NCBI RefSeq assembly: GCF_022369515.1 | Contig: NZ_CP059724.1 | Coordinates: 3,906,001-3,970,000 of the forward strand | Direction: 5' to 3' | Length of the DNA stretch: 64,000 bases | Origin: Paenibacillus sp. 19GGS1-52 | GTDB lineage: Bacteria; Bacillota; Bacilli; Paenibacillales; Paenibacillaceae | Shown: piece by piece, positions 44,198 through 52,373 of the stretch | Layout: every line of letters begins with the position of its first letter | Numbering within the stretch: the stretch's first letter is position 1 | The notes under the pieces: model-generated | The model's database searches: none | What the model was told of the DNA's origin: nothing | The model's input: only the letters and a program-made list of their open reading frames with translations | Program-made: the position numbers and the translations under genes

Positions 44198-45277
44198 CTA
44201 AGTCCTCCTCGATTTATTGATCTGGGATGAAGCACGAATGATAAGCTCAGTGGGAAGTTTAATCCGAACTTTCTGGACAGATGCATCCGGATCGCCGTCA
44301 GGCATCTCCAGTACCTTGGCAGCAGCTAGCTCACCCAGCCGATAAAAGGGAACCCGCACACTGCTGAGCGCAGGGGTTGTAAGTTCAGCGGCATCCGAAT
44401 CGTCATAACCAACGATAGCAGGCATGCGTTCAGCCGAGACGCCCAGCTCCCGCAAACCCTGCTGCAGGCCAATGGCCATTCGATCATTGGCGGCAACAAT
44501 GCCGTCGATCTGTTCGAGTCGTGTAACCATCTCTTTAGCGGCAGCTACACCACTCCTGCGGCTGAAATTGCCTTCGAACTGCAGCGTTGAGTCAAGTGCA
44601 ATTCCCGCCTCAGTTAAAGCACGAGTATATCCTCGCATGCGGTCACGACTGTTCGAGTAAGCTTCAGGACCATTGAGGAAGGCGATTCGCGTGCAGCCTT
44701 GTTCCAACAAATGAGTTACGGCCTGCCAGCTGCCTTCCACATGATCCGCATCCACCTCATGAAAGGACTCCCCTTCAAAATGCTGATTGATCAGGCAGAA
44801 AGCATGCCCTTCCTCCTTCAGAAGTCGTAGCGCTGTCAGTTCGCCGGGCTCCTCTTTCGCACCCAGTACAATACATGCATCAACCTTTCGCATCCGAAAC
44901 AATCCACAATAGTCCATTGGCTCATTGGCATCACGAAACAGCATTAGCAGATCATAGCCCTCTTCTCTTGCTTTACTCCCGATTCCGCTTAGGATTTCCG
45001 AGAAATAATAAGCGGAGAACAACCGTGCCTTCGGCAAATAAGGCATAACCACGCCCAAATTCCCACTTCGTCTGCGCGCAAAGCTGCGGGCTAAGGAGCT
45101 GGGTGTATAGCCAAGCTTAGCTGCCGCCGCCAGCACTCGCAATTTCGTCTCTTCCTTCAGTGGGCCAACATTGTTGAGCACGCGGGATACTGTGGCTTCT
45201 GAGACGCCTGCCAGCTCAGCAACCTCTTTTCGGCTGGTGATAAGAAATCCTCCTCTAAAAAAAACATCAATGTACAC
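44198..45277 (-). CDS. LacI-family regulator, start codon uncertain
   Basis: About 345-359 residues. N-terminal LacI helix-turn-helix (SRKEVAELAGVSEATVSRVL) and a periplasmic-binding-protein-like sensor domain. The only in-frame conventional start is a GTG at 45277, but it lies inside the probable operator. The good ribosome binding site AGAGGAGG points instead to a codon just before the helix-turn-helix, where only CTT and ATC are available (ATC at about 45241-45243, 7 nt after GGAGG). It is first in the operon and likely autoregulated. Confidence 0.85.
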   Translation of the reverse strand: MYIDVFFRGGFLITSRKEVAELAGVSEATVSRVLNNVGPLKEETKLRVLAAAAKLGYTPSSLARSFARRRSGNLGVVMPYLPKARLFSAYYFSEILSGIGSKAREEGYDLLMLFRDANEPMDYCGLFRMRKVDACIVLGAKEEPGELTALRLLKEEGHAFCLINQHFEGESFHEVDADHVEGSWQAVTHLLEQGCTRIAFLNGPEAYSNSRDRMRGYTRALTEAGIALDSTLQFEGNFSRRSGVAAAKEMVTRLEQIDGIVAANDRMAIGLQQGLRELGVSAERMPAIVGYDDSDAAELTTPALSSVRVPFYRLGELAAAKVLEMPDGDPDASVQKVRIKLPTELIIRASSQINKSRRT

Positions 45278-45286
45278 GCGTACATT
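45269..45286. promoter_or_regulatory. Operator of the LacI/ThuA operon
   Basis: AATGTACACGCGTACATT: perfect 7-bp arms AATGTAC/GTACATT around ACGC with a central CG, as LacI-family proteins bind. It is directly upstream of the regulator's ribosome binding site. Confidence 0.65.
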
Positions 45287-45473
45287 TTCTCACGAAGTTT
45301 GCTTGAGGTCAATCCCCTCTAGACATAAATCGAAGGAAATATTTATAAACGCTACTTTTTCTTGAGTATATTTTGTACAGTAGAATCCTCTTCCATCGCC
45401 AAAGTTTCGGACCACTGGGATAAAATGCAAACCATCATCTAATACTAGGTCTACGAAAATGGAGGTGAAGTTC

Positions 45474-45644
45474 ATGCCCAAAAATAGCGCCGATCCCAAA
45501 AAGGACCCTACGGATAATCGCGCAGATCAGAAAAACAATCAACAGAAAAATGGCTATACTAAAGATGAAAAAGAGATGTTGAATATCAATAAAGCTGACG
45601 ATTATGTCCCAAGTATAAATGGCATTTCCAAAAATAAAATCTAA
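45474..45644 (+). CDS. Small hydrophilic protein, unknown
   Basis: 56 residues, MPKNSADPKKDPTDNRADQK onward, ending SINGISKNKI. It is highly charged, rich in Lys, Asp, Asn and Gln, and probably disordered. It has a strong ribosome binding site (GGAGGTGAAGTTC before ATG) and a terminator directly behind, which argue that it is real. Small disordered hydrophilic proteins of this kind are frequent among spore-associated genes; nothing here proves that. Confidence 0.65.
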   Translation: MPKNSADPKKDPTDNRADQKNNQQKNGYTKDEKEMLNINKADDYVPSINGISKNKI

Positions 45645-45652
45645 ATAACTTG

Positions 45653-45693
45653 AAGGCTGCCTATGCGTATCTTTAAGATGCAAAAGCAGCCTT
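45653..45693. terminator. Bidirectional terminator
   Basis: AAGGCTGC (45653-45660) pairs with GCAGCCTT (45686-45693) with further pairing inside the loop. It lies between convergent genes. Confidence 0.75.
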
Positions 45694-45700
45694 TCTTGTC

Positions 45701-46510
45701 TCACCAACCTTCAAGTTCTGTTAGCAATACACCTTTTTTGGAAAGCGTCAGACTCTGATTACTGGTAAAACCTTCAACACTCTGAATTCTCTTCGTAATA
45801 AATGAAAACTCATAAACCTTAGTGAAATTACCATTCAGAGTAAAACTAACCTTACTTTCATCTGGAATAAATACCATCGAACATTGAGTTGGATAGTCTC
45901 CACTGTGCTGCACGGTTTCCTGAAGCACGTCGAATCCAGATTGCAAATTAAAGGTTTCTTTATGATCAGTAATCATGTCACATGCCTTAATATATCTATC
46001 TTCCCCTGGTCCATTTACAAGCCTATTTTCACTACTGATATATTCAGATAAAGGGAAATTAGTAAGTACCATGAAATCCTTATTACTGCTGTTTGAGTCC
46101 ATTTCAAGATGTTTTCTTCCTGGCTCAACAATGTAAGTCTCGCGATTCCTTCCAGCTATCATACTATGTACACTTTGGTTGGGAACATTAACAATGGCAT
46201 TACTATCTAAATAATCAGGTAATTGCGCTAACTCCATCTGTCCTGAAAGAACTTCATCAAATAACTTCATGATGTGTATGCAATTTTTCCCCCGTCTATA
46301 ATTGCCTGCTTCAATGGGATCAACCATCAACAAATTCATAAATGTACCCCGACCATTCATTCCGAACGCTGGATAGAATTGTCCATTGTCATTCTGTAGA
46401 ACTAGAAGCTGATCGTCTCCTAGCAGAGCTATTTTAATGGGTCTACGGGAAATATCGAAGTTCATACCAATAACTGTCTTGTCTGCATGAACAACGAAGC
46501 TTGTGCACAT
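45701..46510 (-). CDS. Linear amide C-N hydrolase of the choloylglycine hydrolase type (Ntn)
   Basis: 269 residues starting MCTSFVVHADKTVIGMNFDI; Cys2 becomes the N-terminal nucleophile after Met removal. The family includes penicillin V acylase, bile salt hydrolase and acyl-homoserine-lactone or N-acylethanolamine amidases. NGRGTFMNLLMVDP and the later N-rich loop fit. The substrate is unknown. Strong AGGAGG site. Single gene between a terminator and the disrupted RidA gene. Confidence 0.85.
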   Translation of the reverse strand: MCTSFVVHADKTVIGMNFDISRRPIKIALLGDDQLLVLQNDNGQFYPAFGMNGRGTFMNLLMVDPIEAGNYRRGKNCIHIMKLFDEVLSGQMELAQLPDYLDSNAIVNVPNQSVHSMIAGRNRETYIVEPGRKHLEMDSNSSNKDFMVLTNFPLSEYISSENRLVNGPGEDRYIKACDMITDHKETFNLQSGFDVLQETVQHSGDYPTQCSMVFIPDESKVSFTLNGNFTKVYEFSFITKRIQSVEGFTSNQSLTLSKKGVLLTELEGW

Positions 46511-46789
46511 GGAGAAAACCTCCTACGTGATAGATCATTAGTATTTCCTACTGAGCAACTGTATAGTGTCCTGTTACATAAGTCCTTTATAGGCCACGCC
46601 ATCGATCATCATCAGACAGTCTGCATCAATAAATTCGGATGTCGAAGTCATTCTTGCTGGAAATTTATCTTTTTCAAAATACTCACTAAACACCCGTTCC
46701 ATCTCAGGCAGGTCTGTAATGTATTTAAGGTATACATTTACCTTAACGATATTCTCCAGGGGTACATCGACTTGAAGCAGCGTTTTCTT

Positions 46790-48241
46790 GGCTCTTCGCT
46801 CTACTGGATGGGTAACGCTGCATAGAAATAGCTTCATAGATACTTTGGTATCCATAGATTCTTAAGGAAATGGTATAAATGGAAAGGGGTAAAGACCGGT
46901 TTAGGACCTCTGTGCGGCAAGCGCTGACAGTCGATTTTTGTTAGCGGTCATGTATACCATTGCGATTAAATTGTGGACGTTTCTATACCCGCGTGCTTTT
47001 CGTTTGGACGCTTGCACCAATCCATTAATGCCTTCAAGCAAGCCATTGGTCATCCGGCTATGGAACCAACGAAGAATGCCTTCTTCATGTTGCTTTACGG
47101 TCTTGGCCAGATCCATCATCGGTTCCAACTGCGAACGTCTAGCCCAGCTTAACCATTCTCGCAAGTAAACGTCAGCAAACACATGTGGAGTTATCCATAG
47201 CTCCTGCATTGCTAATTTCAAGCGATAAGCTCGTCCGGTTTTTAAGTTTTGGTCCTTGAGGCTTTGTAGGGTTTCTCGTTGTTCCGCCTTCAAATGAGCT
47301 TCATTCTTTAACCATAAAAATTTGCTCCGTTTGAGTCTAGGCTCTTCTTTCTGCTCGGTTTTGCGCACCTCATCTACAGCATCATTAACCATCTTCATGA
47401 CGTGGAACTTATCAAAAGTAATTTCAACTGTAGGGAAATGCTCTTTAATTCCTCCAATAAAGGAGGGAGACATATCACAACATATTTCCTGTATTTGCAC
47501 GGGTTCTACGCCTTTTCGAAGGAGATGCTGCTTGAAACGTGCCAGGGTATCTTTCCCTTTTCCTTCCGTTGCGAAAAGTATCGTTTTGGTATCCACGTCC
47601 ACAAACAAGGTAATATAACGATGACCTCGGCGTGAGGACGTTTCGTCGATGGCGATCCGCCGAACAGAGGTCAAGTCCAGCTCGTTCATGGCTTGTTCAA
47701 CGTAGTGATGAAAGATTCGCCACATCCGTGTATCGTGCTCTCGTAATTCACGCGCTGCTGCATTCACCGGCATTTCAGCCATTAATCGCATTGCCCAAGC
47801 GTCAAAATCCAAAGTGAAATGCGACAACGGACGTGACCACTTCACCGAAATCATCGTGATCTTATTGCATTTTTTGCAGTCGGTTCGAGGAACCCGAGCA
47901 TGAATATAGGTTTTCCATTTCCAAACATCAAGATGGCGCCACTGCTTTTTTTCTGCATCGTAGGCCTTGCAAAGTGTCCCACAATGCGGACAGGGAAAGA
48001 GGGCTCCACGTTCAAAGTCAATAAATAAGTGCCACGCTTCTTCTTGCGGATCATGCTCAATATCCACTAATTTCCATGGTTCTTCCAAGTCTAACATGAT
48101 CTTGAACACATCATTCATTAGATTATCTTGCTTGCTTAATGGGGTCCACATCTTCCATCCCGCCCTCGTAATTTTCTTACTAGACAGTATGGACACTTTC
48201 TCTATTAAACAGACATGTAACATTCACTTTAGCGAAGAAGC
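46790..48241 (-). mobile_element. ISL3-family insertion sequence, 1452 bp, complete
   Basis: Terminal inverted repeats: GGCTCTTCGCT..CTGGATG at 46790 and, inward from 48241, GCTTCTTCGCT..GTGAATG. The flanks carry an exact 8-bp duplication GTTTTCTT (46782-46789 and 48242-48249), the size expected for ISL3. One transposase gene inside. It disrupts a RidA gene. Confidence 0.92.
46901..48151 (-). CDS. ISL3-family transposase
   Basis: About 416 residues. An N-terminal zinc finger (FPCPHCGTLCKAYD, then CKKC), a helix-turn-helix region and the DDE domain: Asp in RIAIDETSSRRGH, Asp in ICCDMSPSFIGG, Glu in LLEGINGLVQASKRKARGY. Intact to the stop. A longer ATG start at 48223 also lies within the element. 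Confidence 0.92.
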   Translation of the reverse strand: MWTPLSKQDNLMNDVFKIMLDLEEPWKLVDIEHDPQEEAWHLFIDFERGALFPCPHCGTLCKAYDAEKKQWRHLDVWKWKTYIHARVPRTDCKKCNKITMISVKWSRPLSHFTLDFDAWAMRLMAEMPVNAAARELREHDTRMWRIFHHYVEQAMNELDLTSVRRIAIDETSSRRGHRYITLFVDVDTKTILFATEGKGKDTLARFKQHLLRKGVEPVQIQEICCDMSPSFIGGIKEHFPTVEITFDKFHVMKMVNDAVDEVRKTEQKEEPRLKRSKFLWLKNEAHLKAEQRETLQSLKDQNLKTGRAYRLKLAMQELWITPHVFADVYLREWLSWARRSQLEPMMDLAKTVKQHEEGILRWFHSRMTNGLLEGINGLVQASKRKARGYRNVHNLIAMVYMTANKNRLSALAAQRS

Positions 48242-48486
48242 GTTTTCTTTAAGTGTACAAAGGTATCGTGAATCTGTTCTGTAAAACTGTCTCCAAATCC
48301 TCTATGCAATCCGAGATAGACTGAATCTCCAGCTACAACTGCAGTTGAATAACTAAATGGAGTTGGTATTCTTGTATTCATCAGGTCAAACCGGTTGAAC
48401 ACCCTTATGCTGGACACTGCACCCCTTAACCAGATGCTTTCATAAAATAACTCGAATTTGCTCTTCTTTCCTTCGATTTCTGCATT

Positions 48487-49371
48487 TTAGACCTTGATTT
48501 CTTTAGGTTTTACCAAGTTTTTCTGTAGGGCATCGATATATTCGTAGGGAGATAGGTCGTAAATACTCCCATGAATCCTTTGCTGATTATAGTCCTGAAT
48601 AAACTGCGTAACGATCTCGTAGGTCTCAGGATACGACTCGAATTCATGCCTTTGATAACATTCCGCCTCCAAAATAGAATGGAAAGATTCGATGTGCGCA
48701 TTCTTATTTGGCGTTCGTGGAGGAATTCGTTCATGAGTGATTCCAAACGTTTCACAAGCTTCTTCAAACCGGTGACTGATGAACTGTGGACCATTATCAG
48801 AGCGGATGAACGGCTTCTCTTCCTTGGGCTTATCAAATAGCTGACGCTTCATCAGGGCTTCCTGTGTAATCTGAACCAGATGCCTCGCTTCACAAGTTAA
48901 GCCGAGGTGATACGAAATAATGGCACGATCGAATACGTCTAAGATGCACATTATGAAGAAAAACCGACACTCACCCGCCATCCAGCCATACTTTATATCC
49001 GTCTCCCACAACTGATTAGAGCCCGTAATCACACGGTTGTTTGCGAGTCTTCGGGGATGTTTCAGTTTCAACTCACGCTGCGGACGCAAGACATTCAACT
49101 GCGTACACAGCCTGTAGATTTTCTTCTTGTTAATCACAAGTTGGTGGCGTCTTTTTAGAAGAACGGTCAGCTTGCGGTACCCAAACGAGGCTCCCTCACC
49201 CGCCAAGAACTCCATAAGCCATTCACAGATTTCTTCGTCGCTCACGCGAGTTCCAGTGGTGGTATACGAGTATCCGGGTGCAGGACGCCCTACCCTTTGA
49301 ATCGGATTCTGTGCCGTTTCTTTGACATGGGCATAGTACGTTGAGCGTTCGACTTCGAGTACACGGAGCAC
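48487..49371 (-). CDS. IS3-family transposase OrfB (DDE integrase)
   Basis: 294 residues from a GTG, probably made mainly as an OrfAB fusion by -1 frameshifting. Core motifs: ETDIKYGWMAG, RSDNGPQFIS and HIESFHSILEAECYQRH. The frame is open upstream to the slippery site in orfA. Intact. Confidence 0.92.
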   Translation of the reverse strand: MLRVLEVERSTYYAHVKETAQNPIQRVGRPAPGYSYTTTGTRVSDEEICEWLMEFLAGEGASFGYRKLTVLLKRRHQLVINKKKIYRLCTQLNVLRPQRELKLKHPRRLANNRVITGSNQLWETDIKYGWMAGECRFFFIMCILDVFDRAIISYHLGLTCEARHLVQITQEALMKRQLFDKPKEEKPFIRSDNGPQFISHRFEEACETFGITHERIPPRTPNKNAHIESFHSILEAECYQRHEFESYPETYEIVTQFIQDYNQQRIHGSIYDLSPYEYIDALQKNLVKPKEIKV

Positions 49372-49415
49372 CAGGCTAATTGAATGCCCTTTATCGATAT
49401 ATTTACGAGCAATTT

Positions 49416-49742
49416 CTATTTTATCCGTAAGTTTGGGTTCGTTTTTTTTAGTAGGTCTTTGAGAATTTCCCTTTCCAGGGCTTGTTCCGCGAGTAGCTTC
49501 TTCAGTTTTTCATTCTCATGCTCAAGCTGTTTAAAATCTTCAGCGGTGGGGATAAACTGGGCTTGTCTTTTGCTCGTACCGTCTAACTGATCTACATCTT
49601 TACGATTCAGATCTCTTGCCCATCGTAATACCATCTTGGGATCTAGTTCATGCTGTCTAGCAACCGCTGTAAAGTTCCCAATCTCTTTCCCTTTTCGAAC
49701 GACTTCCTGCTTGAAATTTAGATCATATTGTACACGCTTCAT
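49416..49742 (-). CDS. IS3-family OrfA (helix-turn-helix protein)
   Basis: 108 residues: KRVQYDLNFKQEVVRKGKEI, a helix-turn-helix (NFTAVARQHELDPKMVLRWA) and a leucine-zipper-like coiled coil. Near its end the coding strand has eight A (49442-49449) forming the heptamer A-AAA-AAA. A -1 slip there gives KKNEPKLTDKIEIARKY, which continues into OrfB. Confidence 0.9.
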   Translation of the reverse strand: MKRVQYDLNFKQEVVRKGKEIGNFTAVARQHELDPKMVLRWARDLNRKDVDQLDGTSKRQAQFIPTAEDFKQLEHENEKLKKLLAEQALEREILKDLLKKTNPNLRIK

Positions 49743-49792
49743 AACGTTCCCCTCCGTCTACTATTGTATTTGAATAAGGGGTGTACTGTCCA

Positions 49793-49943
49793 AATCTTCT
49801 AGGGGGCTAAATAGATACCTCCTAATAGTTTTATGTGTAAGCGTAAAATCCAGCATACCTGTAAACCCTAAGCCAGTCATGAGATTATAGGCATATCTTC
49901 GACGGGCATGCTGTATCGTCTCCTGGAATGCGGAACTTTCCAT
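49793..49943 (-). pseudogene. Gene remnant truncated by the IS3 element
   Basis: An ATG at 49943 opens MESSAFQETIQHARRRYAYN and continues to FSPLEDL, where the IS3 end begins; the remaining residues are IS sequence. No good ribosome binding site. I do not recognise the protein; it may be the 5' piece of a longer gene. Confidence 0.45.
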
Positions 49944-49965
49944 CTAGGTTATAATAAACACAGAA

Positions 49966-50151
49966 CTATTTCCGTTTATCTTTCATAGCAAAAAAGAGCA
50001 TTACTATTAGAACAATAACAGCCAACCCTCCATTAAGATAAACATCAATCATTCGGCCACGTACAAATTTCGAAACGGCTCCAGAAGCCAACAATAAAAA
50101 TAATATTCCGAGAGCAAGGTATTTATTTTTTTTCACAAATTCCGTAAGCAT
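49966..50151 (-). CDS. Small two-helix membrane protein
   Basis: 61 residues with helices LALGILFLLLASGAVSKF and GGLAVIVLIVMLFFAMK and a basic end KDKRK. GGAGAG precedes the ATG. It follows the ABC permease gene by about 54 bp in the same direction and is probably co-transcribed. Function unknown. Confidence 0.65.
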   Translation of the reverse strand: MLTEFVKKNKYLALGILFLLLASGAVSKFVRGRMIDVYLNGGLAVIVLIVMLFFAMKDKRK

Positions 50152-50205
50152 TGCAACATCTCTCCTTGATATGATTTATTATGCCTAAGAATAAAGTGTC
50201 CTTAT

Positions 50206-50985
50206 TTAGGTCTCTAGTTGCTTTTTCTTGAAAACGTAAATAGACATATACAGTAGTAGAATTATCGACAATGAAGTTACTATTAGCACTAACGATAAAT
50301 GAGAAGCAAACTCTCCTTTCACTAAAAAGGTTGTGGCCTGGTCAGTGAGATGTGAGGGGCTCCAATGCATGTATTTAGTAAAGACATTTGCCGAAACTGT
50401 TAAGACGGTGGCAAAAGCAAGCGTTATAAACGCGATTGCAGCATTCTCATTAAATGATGTGCTTGCCAATAAGGTAATTGTGACAATAAAAGCTAACCAC
50501 AAACAATATAGCAAGAAACTAACAAATGCTCTTGAAAAGTTGACTTCACCCACTAATGAGCATGTATAATACCAAGAAACAAAAAATCCAAGTGAGAAAG
50601 AAAATAGTGTGATAGTCAGTGCAGCTGCCCATTTTGCAGTCAAATAAGATGCGAATTTCACCGGCTTCATTAAAATCATTCCTGCAACCCCACTTATCCT
50701 TTCGTTGGAAACCATACCCATAGATGCCAGCACAATAATTAACAATCCTATGGTTCCGTACTGGGAAAGAGTCTTAATTAACACTTCTCCTCCAGTTGGC
50801 AATGGAATATTAATCACCGCGCTTTTAGACAGACTTCCTGTGTTTTTTAAAATTTGAGGTAGATAATATGCAGTTACAGGCTGCATAATCCCAAACAGTA
50901 TAAAGACAATGGGGAGCCATATCCACTTTGAATTTCTCCACATTTCTAACATTTCTTTACGAAACATGATCTTCCACTGATTCAT
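50206..50985 (-). CDS. ABC-2-type transporter permease
   Basis: 259 residues with six hydrophobic helices: WIWLPIVFILFGIMQPVTA, IGLLIIVLASMGMVSNERIS, LTITLFSFSLGFFVSW and three more. The SNERISGVAGMILMKPVKFA loop is typical of ABC-2 permeases. It overlaps the ATPase stop by 4 nt. With the ATPase it forms an exporter of unknown substrate. Confidence 0.88.
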   Translation of the reverse strand: MNQWKIMFRKEMLEMWRNSKWIWLPIVFILFGIMQPVTAYYLPQILKNTGSLSKSAVINIPLPTGGEVLIKTLSQYGTIGLLIIVLASMGMVSNERISGVAGMILMKPVKFASYLTAKWAAALTITLFSFSLGFFVSWYYTCSLVGEVNFSRAFVSFLLYCLWLAFIVTITLLASTSFNENAAIAFITLAFATVLTVSANVFTKYMHWSPSHLTDQATTFLVKGEFASHLSLVLIVTSLSIILLLYMSIYVFKKKQLET

Positions 50986-51887
50986 CTTTGCACCACCTTC
51001 ATAAACAAATCTTCAAGTGATGTTTGCGCAACTTCAAACTTGAGCACAGGTATTTTTTTATTAGCTAGGTCAGCAAAAATTTGTTCTTTAGCTTTATGTA
51101 TATCACGAACTGTAAACTGGTAACCACCATCGATATTTTCAATCATTTCGACTAAATCATTATCCTTCCAATCGCTTGCCCAAGTTTCTAAAGAGCACTC
51201 CGCCTGAATCTTTATGATAGGTTTTTGGTTTCTTTCCAAAATATTGGATAACGAACCATCTAGAACAATTTCTCCACCACGCATGATGACGACATCGTCA
51301 CTTATCTCCTCTGCATCATGCAACACATGTGTTGAGAACAATATGGTAGTTTCTTTTTTAATCATTTGCATCATATCAAGTACTTCCCGTCTGCCGATTG
51401 GATCAAGTGCCGACACAGGTTCATCCAGCATTAATAATTTTGGGGAATGTATCATCGCTTGAGCCAATCCAAGTCGTTGTTTCATACCTCCAGAGTATCC
51501 ACCAATTTTACGATTTAGCGCATCTTTCAAACCTACAAGTTCAAGTAACTCTGGCGTGCGCACCTTTAGGTCAGCCCGATTCATGTGAGCCAGAGATCCG
51601 ACATAATTAATGAATTCGCGACCTGACATCCAATTATAAAATACCGGATACTGAGGCATATATCCGATATACTGACGCAAATCAACACCATTCATTTCGG
51701 AAAACTGAATAGTTCCCTCATTTGGTTTGATAAGACCACATAGCATTTTCAATGTCGTTGTTTTTCCTGCCCCATTTGGTCCTAATAGGGCCATACAGCG
51801 CCCCTTTTCAATTTGAAAGTTAATCCGATTAACAGCGGTAATTTCTCCAAATTGTTTAAACAATCCCTCTACACGAAGTAGATTCAT
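50982..51887 (-). CDS. ABC transporter ATP-binding protein
   Basis: 301 residues: Walker A GPNGAGKTTTLKML, signature YSGGMKQRLGLAQA, Walker B LLMLDEPVSALDP and the H-loop FSTHVLHDAEE. The C-terminal 80 residues are the accessory domain common in bacitracin/lantibiotic-type (BcrA-like) exporters. GGAGGAG precedes the ATG. Confidence 0.93.
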   Translation of the reverse strand: MNLLRVEGLFKQFGEITAVNRINFQIEKGRCMALLGPNGAGKTTTLKMLCGLIKPNEGTIQFSEMNGVDLRQYIGYMPQYPVFYNWMSGREFINYVGSLAHMNRADLKVRTPELLELVGLKDALNRKIGGYSGGMKQRLGLAQAMIHSPKLLMLDEPVSALDPIGRREVLDMMQMIKKETTILFSTHVLHDAEEISDDVVIMRGGEIVLDGSLSNILERNQKPIIKIQAECSLETWASDWKDNDLVEMIENIDGGYQFTVRDIHKAKEQIFADLANKKIPVLKFEVAQTSLEDLFMKVVQR

Positions 51888-51943
51888 TCATCTGTTCTCC
51901 TCCCAAAGATAAAAAACGGAATTGACCCAAAATAAGAAATCAC

Positions 51944-51973
51944 AGCCCAAACCTTGCTGTCATGGAATGGGCT
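51944..51973 (-). terminator. Weak terminator behind the P-loop kinase remnant
   Basis: AGCCCA pairs with TGGGCT, with additional partial pairing outside; GATTTCTTATTTT follows on the minus strand. Confidence 0.45.
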
Positions 51974-52011
51974 ATTTGACGATTACTTTTATGTTCATCT
52001 GATCCAACTCT

Positions 52012-52357
52012 TTAAGGAGCTAATCTGATTCTTAACAAAATTCTATGTATAATTTCATTTGTAGTTAAATGATCCGTATCTAAGTGTTCTTTATACATGT
52101 CATTCGTTAGCGTATTCAGACACTTTATCGTTTGTTGGTAGGTCCAGCGTCCGTACCGTTAGAATTCTCCATAACTCTAAATCCTGAAAATCATCCGTTC
52201 TCTCCTCTTGTAGTCTAATCTCTTCAGGAATGGTTTTTCTTAGCATATATCCTATCTCTTCAAGATCAAATATCATACTGTTGGGAATCTGTGATTGAAT
52301 TAGCTGGGCTGTTGTGGTTTTGCCCACACCAAATGCCCCATTAATCATAATTATCAT
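52012..52357 (-). pseudogene. TmrB-like P-loop kinase, internally deleted and frameshifted
   Basis: The N-terminus is intact (MIIMINGAFGVGKTTTAQLI, the P-loop, then SMIFDLEEIGYMLRKTIP and DDFQDLELWRILTV). Just after residue 67 the frame that follows ends at 52100, while another frame continues with RWTYQQTIKCLNTLTNDMYK and DTDHLTTNEIIHRI and stops at 52012. That is the C-terminus of the same family. About 80 central residues are missing (full-length members are about 180-190). TmrB-type proteins give resistance to tunicamycin or act as small nucleotide kinases. Confidence 0.75.
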
Positions 52358-52373
52358 CGTAGCCCTCCCATTA

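Larger units (their letters stand above)
46574..48381 (-). pseudogene. RidA-family gene split by an ISL3 element
   Basis: The 5' part (48381-48242) encodes RIPTPFSYSTAVVAGDSVYL and on to VHLKKTLL. The 3' part (46789-46574) encodes LLQVDVPLENIVKVNVYLKY and on to DGVAYKGLM. Removing 46790-48249 restores one frame of about 115 codons through HLKKTLLQVDVP. RidA proteins hydrolyse reactive enamine/imine intermediates. The IS lies inside, so the gene is inactive. Whether a start is missing at the IS3-proximal 5' end is unclear, as no good ribosome binding site is seen before 48381. Confidence 0.9.
48411..49792 (-). mobile_element. IS3-family insertion sequence, 1382 bp
   Basis: Inverted ends TGGACACTGCACCCCTTA (from 48411) and TGGACAGTACACCCCTTA (inward from 49792), 16 of 18 identical. 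Two overlapping genes, orfA and orfB, are inside. No matching target duplication is seen (left flank ...TTATGC, right flank AATCTT...), so the flanks were probably rearranged after insertion. Confidence 0.9.

Noticed and set aside
46790..46855. N-terminus of a short RidA-like frame starting MDTKVSMKLF
   Set aside because: These residues are coded by the inverted repeat and end of the ISL3 element and are not part of RidA.
48382..48417. GTG start of the RidA 5' fragment
   Set aside because: The bases around 48411-48417 belong to the IS3 inverted repeat, so this upstream start is artificial.
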